From assembly GCA_020446945.1 (NCBI GenBank), contig JAGRDS010000020.1, positions 1 through 50,056 on the forward strand: a stretch of DNA of 50,056 nucleotides. Direction: 5' to 3'. Below the pieces are notes generated by a model. The model saw nothing but the letters and a program-made list of their open reading frames with translations. It had not been told where the DNA came from and made no database searches. Every line of letters begins with the position of its first letter. Positions within the stretch are counted from its first letter, which is position 1. This DNA comes from Parvularculaceae bacterium (GTDB lineage: Bacteria; Pseudomonadota; Alphaproteobacteria; Caulobacterales; Parvularculaceae). Position numbers and translations under genes: made by a program. Below, piece after piece: positions 1 to 9,115 of the stretch.

Positions 1-46
1 GGTTCGGGTCGTTTCAGCCTTCCACCGCGCATTTTCCGCCTCTCCG

Positions 47-74
47 CCGCCTCCGGTTCGCGAGGCGGTTTTTC
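47..74 (+). terminator. Rho-independent terminator of an upstream unit
   Basis: A 7-bp GC stem (CCGCCTC / GAGGCGG) with an 8-base loop is followed by five T residues. It ends a transcript that enters from left of the window, ahead of dnaX. In many alphaproteobacteria the SRP RNA gene ffs lies just upstream of dnaX, so bases 1-46 could be its 3' end. The conserved SRP core is not in the window, so this is only a suggestion. Confidence 0.65.
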
Positions 75-140
75 CCTCAATTTATTTCACGGTTCGAACC
101 GGGGCCCGCACGCCTTGCAGGATAGCCGGCCGAAGGGATA

Positions 141-1871
141 ATGACCCCCATGGCCGATCTTTCGGAAAAATCCCCCTATCAGGTTCTGGCGCGCAAATAT
201 CGCCCGCAGAATTTCGACGATCTCATCGGCCATGGCGCGATGGTGAAGACGCTGAAAAACGCCTTCGCCACGGGCCGCATCGCTCACGCCTATGTGCTGA
301 CCGGCGTCAGGGGCGTCGGCAAGACGACGACGGCGCGCATTCTTGCGCGCGCGCTCAATTATATCGGACCGAACGGCGAGGACGCCGGCGCGACGATCGA
401 TCTTTCCATAGAGGGGCGCCATTGCCGCGCGATCGCCGAAAGCCGCCATCCCGATGTGATCGAGATGGACGCCGCCTCGCGCACCGGCGTCGGCGATATT
501 CGCGAACTGATCGAGGGTGTGCGCTACGCGCCTGTCGAGGCGCGATACAAGGTCTACATCATCGACGAAGTGCATATGCTCTCGTCCGCGGCGTTCAACG
601 CGCTATTGAAAACGCTCGAAGAGCCGCCGCCGCATGTGAAATTCATTTTCGCAACGACGGAGATCCGGAAGCTTCCCGTCACCGTCCTGTCGCGCTGCCA
701 GCGTTTCGATCTGCGGCGCATTGAGGTCGAGGCGCTCACCGATCATCTGCTGGCGATCATGGAAAAGGAAGGCGCGAGCGTTGATCGCGACGGGTTGTAT
801 ATGATCGCGCGCGCCGCCGAAGGTTCGGTGCGCGACGCGCTTTCAATCCTCGATCAGGCGCTCGTTCAGCGCGGCGGCTCGGGAGAGCCTGTCAGCGCGG
901 AAATGATCCGTGCGATGCTCGGCCTCGCCGATCGCAGCCAGACATGGGATTTGCTGGAGGCGACGCTCAAAGGCGATGCGAAAGAAGCGCTTGGGTTATT
1001 CCGAACGCAATATGACGCCGGCGCCGATCCGGCGGTTATCCTGCGCGACCTGTTGCAGATCGTCCATTTACTGACGCGCGTCAAAGCGGCCGGCCCTGAC
1101 GCGGCGAGCCATGGCGCGGCCGGCGAGGCGGACGCCGCGCGCGCCGGAAAACTCGCAGGCGATCTTGCGATGAATGCGCTCACGCGGGCCTGGTCGCTGT
1201 TGATGAAAGGACTTTCGGAAACACAGGGCGCGCCCGACCCTGTCGCGGCCGGTGAAATCGCGCTCATCCGTCTCGCCTACGCCGCCGACCTGCCGACGCC
1301 TGACGAAGCGCTTAAAATGCTCGCAGACGGACGCGCCGTTGAAGCGGGTCGCGCGCCGCGTGCGCCGTCTCGCAGCAGCGGCGGCGGCGCCGGCGCGCAA
1401 GCAGCCTATTGCGAGCCGGAAACCTCGCTCCGGCCCTTACTCGGCGCGCCGGCGCAGGCGGGGCCGCGACTTGAAAGCCTGCTTGATGTCGTGCGGCTCG
1501 CCGATCTTAAACGCGACGCGAAGCTGAAGGTCGAACTTGAAAGCTATGTCCATCTCATATCATTCGAGCAGGGGCGCATTGAACTGAGATTGAATGATCG
1601 CGCGCCGGCCGATCTTCCCAATCGGCTCATGCAGCGGCTGAAGGACTGGACCGGGCGTCAATGGATCGTGTCCGTCAACGCGCAGGGCGCAGGGCGCGAG
1701 ACGTTGCGCGATGCGCGCACGCTGGAAGTGCTTGCGCATCCGCTCGTCAAGAAGGCGATGGAGGTGTTTCCGGGCGCCGAGATCGTCGCAATACGCGATC
1801 CGCGCGCGCAGGAGAGCGAACATGCGGCGATCGATCCGCTAGCGGAAGAAGATGAAAGCGACGAGGAATGA
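141..1871 (+). CDS. dnaX: DNA polymerase III subunit gamma/tau
   Basis: Clamp-loader ATPase of the replicative polymerase (576 aa). The N-terminal AAA+ domain opens with LARKYRPQNFDDLIG. Walker A is GVRGVGKT (55-62), Walker B is IIDEVH (140-145), and the LSRCQRF segment is the sensor region. A tau-like C-terminal part follows, with a variable Ala/Gly/Pro-rich linker around 395-425. Of the four zinc cysteines of the E. coli protein only one is recognisable (C95 in GRHCRAIAE); as I recall, related alphaproteobacterial DnaX proteins share this. No A AAA AAG slippery site was seen near the expected gamma end. The start is ATG 141, with AAGGG just upstream; ATG 150 is an alternative. The stop overlaps the ybaB start by 4 bp. 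Confidence 0.96.
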   Translation: MTPMADLSEKSPYQVLARKYRPQNFDDLIGHGAMVKTLKNAFATGRIAHAYVLTGVRGVGKTTTARILARALNYIGPNGEDAGATIDLSIEGRHCRAIAESRHPDVIEMDAASRTGVGDIRELIEGVRYAPVEARYKVYIIDEVHMLSSAAFNALLKTLEEPPPHVKFIFATTEIRKLPVTVLSRCQRFDLRRIEVEALTDHLLAIMEKEGASVDRDGLYMIARAAEGSVRDALSILDQALVQRGGSGEPVSAEMIRAMLGLADRSQTWDLLEATLKGDAKEALGLFRTQYDAGADPAVILRDLLQIVHLLTRVKAAGPDAASHGAAGEADAARAGKLAGDLAMNALTRAWSLLMKGLSETQGAPDPVAAGEIALIRLAYAADLPTPDEALKMLADGRAVEAGRAPRAPSRSSGGGAGAQAAYCEPETSLRPLLGAPAQAGPRLESLLDVVRLADLKRDAKLKVELESYVHLISFEQGRIELRLNDRAPADLPNRLMQRLKDWTGRQWIVSVNAQGAGRETLRDARTLEVLAHPLVKKAMEVFPGAEIVAIRDPRAQESEHAAIDPLAEEDESDEE

Positions 1872-2191
1872 AAGATATCGGCGAGTTGATGAAGCAGGCC
1901 GGCGCAATGCAGGCCAGGCTGAAAGAGGCGCAGGACAAGATCGCCGCGATAGAGGTCGAGGGCCAGTCCGGCGGCGGCATGGTGAAGATCGTCCTCAACG
2001 GCAAGGGCTATTGCAGCGCCGTCGCCATCGAGCGATCGCTCATGAACCCTGACGAAGGCGAAGTACTGGAAGATCTTATCGCAGCGGCTCTTAACGACGC
2101 GAAATCCAAACTCGAAGCGCAAGCCGCCGAGCAGATGAAATCCGTCACCGCGGGCCTGCCGCTGCCGCCGAGCATGAAGATGCCGTTTTAA
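1868..2191 (+). CDS. ybaB: YbaB/EbfC family nucleoid-associated protein
   Basis: A small DNA-binding protein (107 aa) of the YbaB/EbfC family, whose members form homodimers that coat and bend DNA. The N-terminus is a heptad-like helix (LMKQAGAMQARLKEAQDKIA). It is followed by the family beta-sheet segment with GQSGGGMVKIVLNGKG and the C-terminal helix ending in a hydrophobic PSMKMPF tail. Length and the position between dnaX and recR are the standard arrangement. The start overlaps the dnaX stop (ATGA) and recR begins 3 bp after its stop, so the three genes are probably translated in a coupled way. Confidence 0.93.
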   Translation: MKDIGELMKQAGAMQARLKEAQDKIAAIEVEGQSGGGMVKIVLNGKGYCSAVAIERSLMNPDEGEVLEDLIAAALNDAKSKLEAQAAEQMKSVTAGLPLPPSMKMPF

Positions 2192-2194
2192 TCC

Positions 2195-2800
2195 ATGCAT
2201 TCGGCCAATATCGGACCAGAATTGCAGCGCCTCATTGACCTGCTCGCGAAGATGCCGGGCCTCGGGCCGCGTTCCGCCAAGCGCGCGGCGCTTTTCCTTT
2301 TGAAAAAGCGCGAACCCGTCATGCGCCCGCTTGCCTTCGCGTTGAGCGATGCGGCGGATAAGGTGAAGGCCTGTTCGAATTGCGGCAATTGGGACTCGAT
2401 AGACCCCTGCGCCGTTTGCGCGGAAACCTCGCGCGATCCATCCATTGTCTGCGTCGTTCAGGATGTCGCCGACCTGTGGGCGCTCGAACGCGCCGGCGCG
2501 CATAAGGGGCGGTATCACGTGCTGGGCGGGCTGTTGTCACCGCTCGACGGGATCGGCCCCAACGAACTCAATATCGGAACTTTGCTCGAACGCGCATCGA
2601 GCGAAGCCGTGAAAGAAATCGTGCTGGCGCTGCCGGCGACGGTCGACGGCCAGACGACAGCGCATTATCTCGGCGATCAGCTTTTGTCGGCGAATGTCGC
2701 CATAACGCGATTGAGCCAGGGTGTGCCGGTCGGCGGCGAACTCGACTATCTTGATGAGGGAACGCTTTCAGCGGCGATGAAAACGCGCCGGCCGGCATGA
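2195..2800 (+). CDS. recR: Recombination mediator protein RecR
   Basis: RecR (201 aa) works with RecO, and RecF in many species, to load RecA on gapped DNA. Visible parts are the N-terminal helix-hairpin-helix ([20 protein letters not shown], about 17-36), a four-cysteine zinc finger (C60, C63, C72, C75), and a Toprim domain beginning at [15 protein letters not shown]. The C-terminal Walker-B-like region includes [19 protein letters not shown]. The length is normal for the family. The stop overlaps the next start by 4 bp (ATGA), which ties the Rieske gene to this operon. Confidence 0.96.
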   Translation: MHSANIGPELQRLIDLLAKMPGLGPRSAKRAALFLLKKREPVMRPLAFALSDAADKVKACSNCGNWDSIDPCAVCAETSRDPSIVCVVQDVADLWALERAGAHKGRYHVLGGLLSPLDGIGPNELNIGTLLERASSEAVKEIVLALPATVDGQTTAHYLGDQLLSANVAITRLSQGVPVGGELDYLDEGTLSAAMKTRRPA

Positions 2801-3837
2801 CGAACGAGGCGCTAGACGGGCTGTGGTATCTCGCCGCGATGTCGTCCGAACTGAAACGCGGCGCCGTTTTGCGGCGAATCCTGTTCGGCGATCCTGTCGC
2901 GCTTGGGCGAACCGGGGAAGGCGGCGCCTTTGCGCTCAGGGATGTTTGTCCGCACCGCGCCGCGCCGTTATCGGCCGGGCGCGTGTGCAGGGTCGGCGGC
3001 GCGCCGGCGCTTGAATGTCCCTATCACGCATGGGCGTTTCGCGCATCGGACGGCGTCTGCGTCTCGGCGCCGGCGCTTTCGGCCTCCGAGGGGCGCGATC
3101 CGTCGACCATCGGAACGCGCGCGTATTTGCTGCACGAAGCGAACGGGCTTGTCTGGATCTATCGGGGCGACGGCGCGCCGGAAACGTCGCCGCCCGATAT
3201 CGGCCTCGACGCCTCGTATAAACCCAAGACTGTCACGGTCGTCGAATCGGAAGGGCCGTTCGACGAGGCGGTGATCGGCCTTGTCGATCCTGCGCACACG
3301 CCGACCGTCCACAAGCAATGGTGGTGGCGCGAAGGCGCGGCGCGCCAGGAAAAAGAGAAGTTTTTCGAACCGACGCCGATCGGCTTCAAAATGCCGGCGC
3401 ACAAACCATCTTCAAATACCCGAATCTATAAATTCATCGGCGGCGCGCCGACAACGGAGATTGAATTCCGCCTGCCCGCGCTGCGCCTGGAGCATATTCG
3501 AAACGACAAGCGCCGCATTCTGGGGCTGACTGCGATGACGCCGCTCGCGCCGGACAGAACGCGCATCGTGCACGTGATTTTCTGGGATTTCGCGTTTCTC
3601 GATCTTTTGCGGCCCATCGCGCAATCCATGGCGGATGATTTCCTTGCGCAGGATGGCGCAATTCTAAGCAAGCAGAACATGAACCTGTCCCGCCTTGAAC
3701 ATCGCCCGCTATATTTCGGCGATGCGGACGAACCGGCCAAATGGTATTTGAAGCTGAAGCGCGCCTACGCCGCACGCAAACAGGAAGGAGGCTTCAAGAA
3801 CCCGCTTGCGCCGGCGTCTCTTCGATGGCGAACCTGA
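2797..3837 (+). CDS. Rieske 2Fe-2S oxygenase alpha-subunit-like protein
   Basis: Likely the oxygenase component of a Rieske non-heme iron ring hydroxylase or demethylase (346 aa); the substrate cannot be read from sequence. The N-terminal Rieske domain holds the cluster ligands C51-x-H53 and C74-x2-H77 (CPHR and CPYH). The catalytic domain contains [14 protein letters not shown], matching the mononuclear iron D/H/H region. No reductase or ferredoxin gene adjoins it, so an electron donor must come from elsewhere. It is coupled to recR by an ATGA overlap, an odd operon partner. Its last 44 bp overlap the convergent glycosyltransferase gene. Confidence 0.88.
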   Translation: MTNEALDGLWYLAAMSSELKRGAVLRRILFGDPVALGRTGEGGAFALRDVCPHRAAPLSAGRVCRVGGAPALECPYHAWAFRASDGVCVSAPALSASEGRDPSTIGTRAYLLHEANGLVWIYRGDGAPETSPPDIGLDASYKPKTVTVVESEGPFDEAVIGLVDPAHTPTVHKQWWWREGAARQEKEKFFEPTPIGFKMPAHKPSSNTRIYKFIGGAPTTEIEFRLPALRLEHIRNDKRRILGLTAMTPLAPDRTRIVHVIFWDFAFLDLLRPIAQSMADDFLAQDGAILSKQNMNLSRLEHRPLYFGDADEPAKWYLKLKRAYAARKQEGGFKNPLAPASLRWRT

Positions 3838-5047
3838 CGCCGGCGGCCGCAAGCGTTCGGCGCGCGGCGACAAGGAACGCGACAAAGGCCGCGCTGGCGC
3901 AAAGCGGCGCCGCCGCATCGCTCGATCCCGGCATCAGGATCGGCGCCGCCCAGACGGCGATCAGGCTGGTGCGTTCAAGGGGAAGCCAGCCCGATACGGC
4001 GCCGCGGCGGGCGATCAGCAACATCGCCGGCGCCATAATGACAAGCTCATAATACATGGCGTAAGGCGTCGCCAGCATCGCCGCGGTCGAAAGCGCGGCT
4101 ACGCGAAGATCCCAATCCTTGATGCGCCGCCAAACGACGAAAATATAAGCCGCAAGCGCCAGGCTCGCGGCGATCTGCACCGCATTTGCAAGTCCGATCG
4201 GCGCGCCGAGCATCGTTGCAAATCCGAATGGCGTCACTAGTTTGTAAAAGGGAAATCCAAAACCGCTCATTCGCTCCGTATGCGTTGCGATGGCTGCGGC
4301 GAACTCGACCCAGGGCTGATGGCCGAATGCGACCAGACTGAGAAGCGCGAACAATATTGCGCTCACAGCCGCGATCAAAAATGCGCGCCAGCATCCGGCG
4401 GCGAGAAATGCGATCGGAATGAGCAGTCCCAGTTGCGGTTTGATCGTCAACAGACCCGCAGCGAGGCCGGCGATGAGCGGGCGACGGTCGGCGAAGGCGC
4501 CGGCCAGCGCGATCAGCGCGGCGGTGAGAAATCCATTTTGTCCGGTGATCACCGCCTGAAAGGTCGCGGGCGCGGCGAGAATAAAGACAAACGCCCATTT
4601 GTCAGGCCAGAACCGCCAGACGGCGGTCAGGTAGATGCCGCCGAATGCGAGAACCCAGAAAGTGAAACTCGCGAGATAAGGCGCTTCGGCGAATGGCTGA
4701 ATCAGCAGTGAAATCGTCGGCGGGTAGAGCCAGGGCAAGTTGAACTCGCCTTTTCCCGGATGGGCGGCCTTCAGCGTCTCTTTCAGGAAATCGAGATCGT
4801 ACAGGCTGGCCATGTCCGGCGTCCCGGCGAGCTGCGCGGCCAGATTGAACATCACGAAATCGCCGCCGATGATCGGCCCGGCCCGCGTGAACAGATCTTC
4901 CGAATCGAGAATGATCTCAGCGTAAGCGCCCGATGCTATAACCGCGAACAGGATCGCCAGCGCTGCGAGCGATTGCTTGAGCCTGGTGGTGAACAAATCG
5001 TTAATCAGCGGAAATTCCGCCGCCAGTGCTGCGAGCGCCCTGTTCAT
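3794..5047 (-). CDS. GT87 (DUF2029) family membrane glycosyltransferase
   Basis: A polytopic inner-membrane protein (417 aa) of the GT-C type. The first helix is near LKQSLAALAILFAVIASGAYA, and an acidic loop, GGDFVMFNLAAQLAG, carries the Asp expected at the GT87 active site. The FNLPWLYPP motif and about nine more hydrophobic segments follow. Known GT87 members use polyprenyl-phosphate sugars to build cell-surface glycans; the sugar here is unknown. It is transcribed away from the GtrA-like gene, with a shared 126-bp promoter region. That pairing makes sense because GtrA-like proteins are thought to flip lipid-linked sugars. The 3' end overlaps the Rieske gene by 44 bp. Confidence 0.85.
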   Translation of the reverse strand: MNRALAALAAEFPLINDLFTTRLKQSLAALAILFAVIASGAYAEIILDSEDLFTRAGPIIGGDFVMFNLAAQLAGTPDMASLYDLDFLKETLKAAHPGKGEFNLPWLYPPTISLLIQPFAEAPYLASFTFWVLAFGGIYLTAVWRFWPDKWAFVFILAAPATFQAVITGQNGFLTAALIALAGAFADRRPLIAGLAAGLLTIKPQLGLLIPIAFLAAGCWRAFLIAAVSAILFALLSLVAFGHQPWVEFAAAIATHTERMSGFGFPFYKLVTPFGFATMLGAPIGLANAVQIAASLALAAYIFVVWRRIKDWDLRVAALSTAAMLATPYAMYYELVIMAPAMLLIARRGAVSGWLPLERTSLIAVWAAPILMPGSSDAAAPLCASAAFVAFLVAARRTLAAAGVRFAIEETPAQAGS

Positions 5048-5173
5048 TCCGCGCGTTTACCATCGCGAAATAAACGAACCGTTATCTGGAGGGCGGCGCG
5101 CCCCAGCGGAACGGATGGCGAAGAGTGAGGGGATATCTTTGTCACGGCGTGCGCGAAAAGACGGAGGCGTCAT

Positions 5174-5623
5174 TTGACGACCATGCTCGCAGCTGACGGC
5201 GCCTTGCGGCGCCTTCGCCGTCATTACGGCGCCATTATGCGCTTCGGCGTGGTCGGCGTCGGCAATGTCCTGACCGAATTCCTCGTGTTCAACATTTTGA
5301 TGAAGGCGGGCTTCACGCTGCTTGCGGCGAACGCGGCCGGTTTTTTATGCGCCAATATTCAGAGCTATCTCGTGAATGCCCATGTGACGTTCCGGGAGGA
5401 CGGCGCGCCGGCGGCGTTGTCCTGCAAGCGCTATCTCCGGTTTTTTCTCGCGCACAGTCTTTCGCTCGCGATTTCAACCGCTTTCATCGCCGCTTTCGCC
5501 GACGCGATCGGGCCCAATCCGGCCAAGCTCGCCGCCGTCGGCTTCGGCTTTATCGCCAATTATTCAATGAGCGCGCTGTTCGTGTTTCGCGGCGGGCGCG
5601 CGCCGCTTCGCAAGAAAGCCTAG
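5174..5623 (+). CDS. GtrA-like membrane protein
   Basis: A four-helix membrane protein (149 aa) of the GtrA family, thought to move polyprenyl-phosphate-linked sugars across the inner membrane. The family pattern FGVVGVGNVLTEFLVFNIL opens helix 1, and the C-terminal NYSMSALFVFRG is typical. The start chosen is TTG 5174 because GGAGG lies 6 bp upstream; ATG 5183 is possible but its spacing to that site is 15 bp. Together with the divergent GT87 gene it probably modifies a surface polysaccharide. Its stop shares the tetranucleotide CTAG with the convergent rmuC stop. Confidence 0.88.
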   Translation: MTTMLAADGALRRLRRHYGAIMRFGVVGVGNVLTEFLVFNILMKAGFTLLAANAAGFLCANIQSYLVNAHVTFREDGAPAALSCKRYLRFFLAHSLSLAISTAFIAAFADAIGPNPAKLAAVGFGFIANYSMSALFVFRGGRAPLRKKA

Positions 5624-7500
5624 CGAAGCGGAAAGGGCTGGCGCGCGCTCTGGCGCGGCGCGCCGTCATCGGTATTGTCGCCGTAAAGATCGCCGTTCGG
5701 CGCAAGATCGTCGCGCTCCAGCGTATTGTGAATGCCGCTGCGTTGTTCAGTTCTTTGCGGTTCGTTCGTCGACGCCAGCCGGACCGGACTGGCGTCGCGC
5801 TCGCTTGCGGGATCGCCGCGAAATTCGCGATTCCGTTCCCCGTCGATTTCAAGCGCCGACAACCGCGTCTCCAGCCGGTCGATTTCGGCGAGCGCGCGAC
5901 GCGCATCGTCCAGCGCGGCGGTCGAATGTTCGCGCACCGGCGCGCCGCGCAATACGCCGCCGAGCGCGTGCAGCGTCGCCATCAGCGAAGTCGGCGAAAC
6001 AATCCATACGCGCGCGCGGTAGCTGTCCTGAACGATATCCGGGAAACGCGCGTAAAGTTCCGCCGCCATCGATTCGGACGGCAGGAACAGCATGGCGCTG
6101 TCTGCGGTGAAGCCCGGCGCGATCAATCGTTCGGCGACGCTGACGATATGGCGCAGCGCGATCCGCCGGAATTCGTTCTCCGCGCTGGAATCGCGCGCAA
6201 GGTGCAGGGCTGAAAACGCCTCGACCGGGAACCGCGCGTCGATTGCGATCGGACCCGGCGGGCGCGTCAGCTTTATCAGGCAATCGGCCCGGTAATTGTT
6301 GGTTAACGCCGCGTTGAATTCATAGCCGCCCGGCGAAAGCGCGTCGCGCACGACGTTCTCAAGTTGCAGGCCCGGCGCGCTCGGCCCGAAAGAGGGTGTG
6401 TGAACCGATTGCCGCAACTGCGCGATCTCGTCGCGCAACGCCTTCATTTCGGTCGCCGGGCCGATAGTATCCAGCCTGTGCGCCAGCGCGTTCAACGCAT
6501 CGGCGATTTCACGGCCCTGCGCGTCGAGACGCGCATTCACCGTCTCAAGTAGTTCAGGTTCGCGGCCCTGATCGCCGCCAGCGTCGTGCAGGCGCTGAAC
6601 CGTGCGCCGCTCGAACGAGTCGGCGAGCGAATCGATGCGCTCGGAGAAACGGCGCGCGAAGGAATCGAGAAGGCTGCGCGTTTCGGCCTGAATGGCTTCG
6701 CGCTGAACGTGCAGCGCTTCTTCGACTTCCGACAGGGTGCGCGCAAGATCTTCCTGCGGGCCCGCGCGCGAAAGCTCTGGATGGGCGGCGTAATGCGCGC
6801 GCTCGATTTCTTCATTGCGCGCCCTGGCTTCGCTTTCGGCGCGGCGGCGTTCTTCGTCGGCGAGGCGGCGTTTGCGCTCATCTTCTGCGGCGCGCCACCT
6901 GCGATCCGATTCCTCCTCATCCTGGCGATGGAGTTCAACGTCGCGCGCACTCTCGTCGAATTCAGTCTGCGCAAATCCGGTCTGCGCCGACTGGTCCGCA
7001 AAGGGTTCGTCTTCCGTCGCTTCGGAATATTCGGCGCCGGCGAAAAATTCCTCATCGACGCCGGCCGTCGGCTCGCGTTTGTCGCGCTTTGAAAACAGCG
7101 AGGCGAACGGCGATCTTTTTCTGGCCGGCGCGGCGGTTTCCTCCATCGGCTCGAACGAAACATCGGCGCCTTCGTCTTCGCCGATCGCCGCGTCGGAAAA
7201 TGCGTTTTCATCGGCCACGGGCGCCGGCGCGCTCGCATCGTCAAAGGAAATTTCCGCGCTTTCCCCGGCCGGCTGGAAAAATTCCGTATCCTCGTAAGAG
7301 CTGCGGGGCGCGCCTGCGCCGCGCGCGCGCCAGCGCGCGACCACCCAGAAGGCGATGATGAAAATCACAGCGAAGGCGATGACGCCCGACCAGAGAAATG
7401 TGACATCGCCGGTGATGAGGGGTTGCGCCGCCTCGACCAGCGTCGATCCGGCGGCGCCCGTATCCGGCGTGTCCTGCAACAGCAAAGACGAATTCGACAT
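5620..7500 (-). CDS. rmuC: DNA recombination protein RmuC
   Basis: RmuC family protein (626 aa), predicted to limit recombination between inverted repeats. An N-terminal membrane segment (LWSGVIAFAVIFIIAFWVVARW) is followed by an acidic linker and a long Arg/Glu-rich coiled coil (roughly 180-300). The C-terminal RmuC nuclease-like domain contains DCLIKLTRPPGPIAIDARFP. The usual DxK of the PD-(D/E)XK fold reads DAR here, so the catalytic lysine is replaced by arginine. ATG 7500 is preferred over a TTG seven codons upstream because GGGGA sits 6 bp before it. It is divergent from def, as often in alphaproteobacteria. Confidence 0.9.
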   Translation of the reverse strand: MSNSSLLLQDTPDTGAAGSTLVEAAQPLITGDVTFLWSGVIAFAVIFIIAFWVVARWRARGAGAPRSSYEDTEFFQPAGESAEISFDDASAPAPVADENAFSDAAIGEDEGADVSFEPMEETAAPARKRSPFASLFSKRDKREPTAGVDEEFFAGAEYSEATEDEPFADQSAQTGFAQTEFDESARDVELHRQDEEESDRRWRAAEDERKRRLADEERRRAESEARARNEEIERAHYAAHPELSRAGPQEDLARTLSEVEEALHVQREAIQAETRSLLDSFARRFSERIDSLADSFERRTVQRLHDAGGDQGREPELLETVNARLDAQGREIADALNALAHRLDTIGPATEMKALRDEIAQLRQSVHTPSFGPSAPGLQLENVVRDALSPGGYEFNAALTNNYRADCLIKLTRPPGPIAIDARFPVEAFSALHLARDSSAENEFRRIALRHIVSVAERLIAPGFTADSAMLFLPSESMAAELYARFPDIVQDSYRARVWIVSPTSLMATLHALGGVLRGAPVREHSTAALDDARRALAEIDRLETRLSALEIDGERNREFRGDPASERDASPVRLASTNEPQRTEQRSGIHNTLERDDLAPNGDLYGDNTDDGAPRQSARQPFPLR

Positions 7501-7623
7501 GCCTTTTCCCCAAAAACTCAACGAGACCCGTCGATTAGCTTACGTTAACTTTTCGGCGAAGGCGAGCGCCCGGCCGGCGCGGCGCGCCTTGACGGGGGTC
7601 GGATCGCGCCATACGTGACGGGC

Positions 7624-8142
7624 ATGGCGATCAGAGAAATCCTCACCGCACCAGATCCGCGACTTCGGCGCATCTCAACTCCCGTTGAGGTTGTCGATGA
7701 CGCCGTGCGGGCGCTTATGGATGACATGGTTGAGACGATGTACGACGCAAAGGGCATCGGCCTTGCGGCGATACAGGTGGATGTGCCGCGGCGCGTCATC
7801 GTCATGGACCTCGCCGGCGAAGACGAAGAGCCGAGCCCGATTTATTTCGTCAATCCGGAGATCCTAGATCCGTCCGGCGAGACAAGCCTTTATCAGGAAG
7901 GCTGCCTTTCGGTTCCCGAATTCTACGAAGAGGTCGAACGCCCTGCGAAATGCCGCGTCAGGTATCTCGATTACAATGGCGTCGAGACGACGCTCGACGC
8001 CGAAGGGCTTTTCGCGACTTGCATCCAGCATGAAATGGATCACCTCAACGGCGTTTTGTTCATAGATCACCTGTCGCGGCTGAAGCGCGACCGAATTCTC
8101 AGGAAATTGAAGAAAGAGCAGCGCCTCGCCGCCATGGCTTGA
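7624..8142 (+). CDS. def: Peptide deformylase
   Basis: Removes the formyl group from N-terminal methionine of new proteins (172 aa from this start). All three metal-site motifs are intact: GIGLAAIQ (44-51), EGCLS (92-96) and HEMDH (136-140), giving the Cys94/His136/His140 ligands and the catalytic Glu137. ATG 7624 gives the usual MAIREIL start; a GTG three codons earlier is possible, and neither has a strong ribosome site. It is followed by fmt and truA on the same strand, the conserved formylation/tRNA operon. Confidence 0.96.
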   Translation: MAIREILTAPDPRLRRISTPVEVVDDAVRALMDDMVETMYDAKGIGLAAIQVDVPRRVIVMDLAGEDEEPSPIYFVNPEILDPSGETSLYQEGCLSVPEFYEEVERPAKCRVRYLDYNGVETTLDAEGLFATCIQHEMDHLNGVLFIDHLSRLKRDRILRKLKKEQRLAAMA

Positions 8143-8197
8143 TTGAATCGGTCAAGCGCGCCGCGTCGGAACCGGGCCGTTATTGGAGAGTGTTGCG

Positions 8198-9115
8198 ATG
8201 CGTCTCGCCTTTATGGGCACACCGGAGATCGCGGCGGCGTGTCTCGTCGAACTGATCGCCGCCGGACACGAGATTGCGGCCGTCTACACGCGTGCGCCTA
8301 AACCGTCCGGGCGCGGTCGCGCGCTGACAAAATCTCCCGTTCACAAGATTGCAGAAATGCACGGCGTCGAGGTCCGAACGCCACGCGGCTTGCGCAAGGC
8401 CGAGGTGCGGGAGGCGTTCAGGGCGCTGGACGTCGATGCGGCGATCATCGTCGCTTACGGATTGATCCTGCCGAAGGAGATCCTCGACGCGCCGCGCCTT
8501 GGGTGCTTCAACCTTCATGCATCGCTGCTGCCGCGCTGGCGCGGCGCGGCGCCGATCCAGCGCGCCATCATGGCCGGCGACACGGCGAGCGGCGCGCAGA
8601 TCATCCGCATGGAGGAAGGGCTCGACACCGGGCCTATCCTGCTTTCGGAAACCGTCGAAATTAGACCGGACGACACGGCGGCGAGCCTGCATGACCGGAT
8701 CGCCCTCGCCGGCGCCCAGTTGCTGCCGCGCTTTCTGGCGGCGCTTGAACGCGGCGGGGTCGTCGAAACGCCGCAGCCCGATGAAGGGGCGAGCTACGCC
8801 GAGAAAATCAATTCCGTCGAAGCGCAGATCGACTGGTCTCTAGATGCGGCCGAGATCGACCGGCGAATTCGCGGCCTCTCGCCTTTTCCCGGCGCCTGGT
8901 TCATGGCGCGCGGCGAGCGCGTCAAGGCGTTGATGTCGCGACCGGCGCCCGGCGCCGGCGCGCCAGGTGAAATTCTCGACGCCGGCGCGCGCCTTTCGAT
9001 CGCGTGCGGAAAGGGAGCCGTCGAGCTCGTTCGCGTTCAGCGCGCCGGCAAGGGCGCGCAAGACGCCGAAACTTTCCTGCGCGGCTTTCCGCTGAAAACC
9101 GGCGAGCGCCTTTGA
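8198..9115 (+). CDS. fmt: Methionyl-tRNA formyltransferase
   Basis: Formylates initiator Met-tRNA using 10-formyl-tetrahydrofolate (305 aa). The catalytic triad N105, H107 and D143 is in place ([20 protein letters not shown] and [10 protein letters not shown]), and the C-terminal tRNA-binding beta-barrel domain follows from about residue 205. ATG 8198 is chosen because GGAGAG lies 7 bp upstream; a TTG five codons earlier would sit on that site. The stop and the truA start share one base (TGATG), so the pair is coupled. Confidence 0.96.
   Translation: MRLAFMGTPEIAAACLVELIAAGHEIAAVYTRAPKPSGRGRALTKSPVHKIAEMHGVEVRTPRGLRKAEVREAFRALDVDAAIIVAYGLILPKEILDAPRLGCFNLHASLLPRWRGAAPIQRAIMAGDTASGAQIIRMEEGLDTGPILLSETVEIRPDDTAASLHDRIALAGAQLLPRFLAALERGGVVETPQPDEGASYAEKINSVEAQIDWSLDAAEIDRRIRGLSPFPGAWFMARGERVKALMSRPAPGAGAPGEILDAGARLSIACGKGAVELVRVQRAGKGAQDAETFLRGFPLKTGERL

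Noticed and set aside
141..1871. Programmed frameshift producing gamma from dnaX
   Set aside because: No A AAA AAG slippery heptamer with a downstream stem was seen at the expected place.
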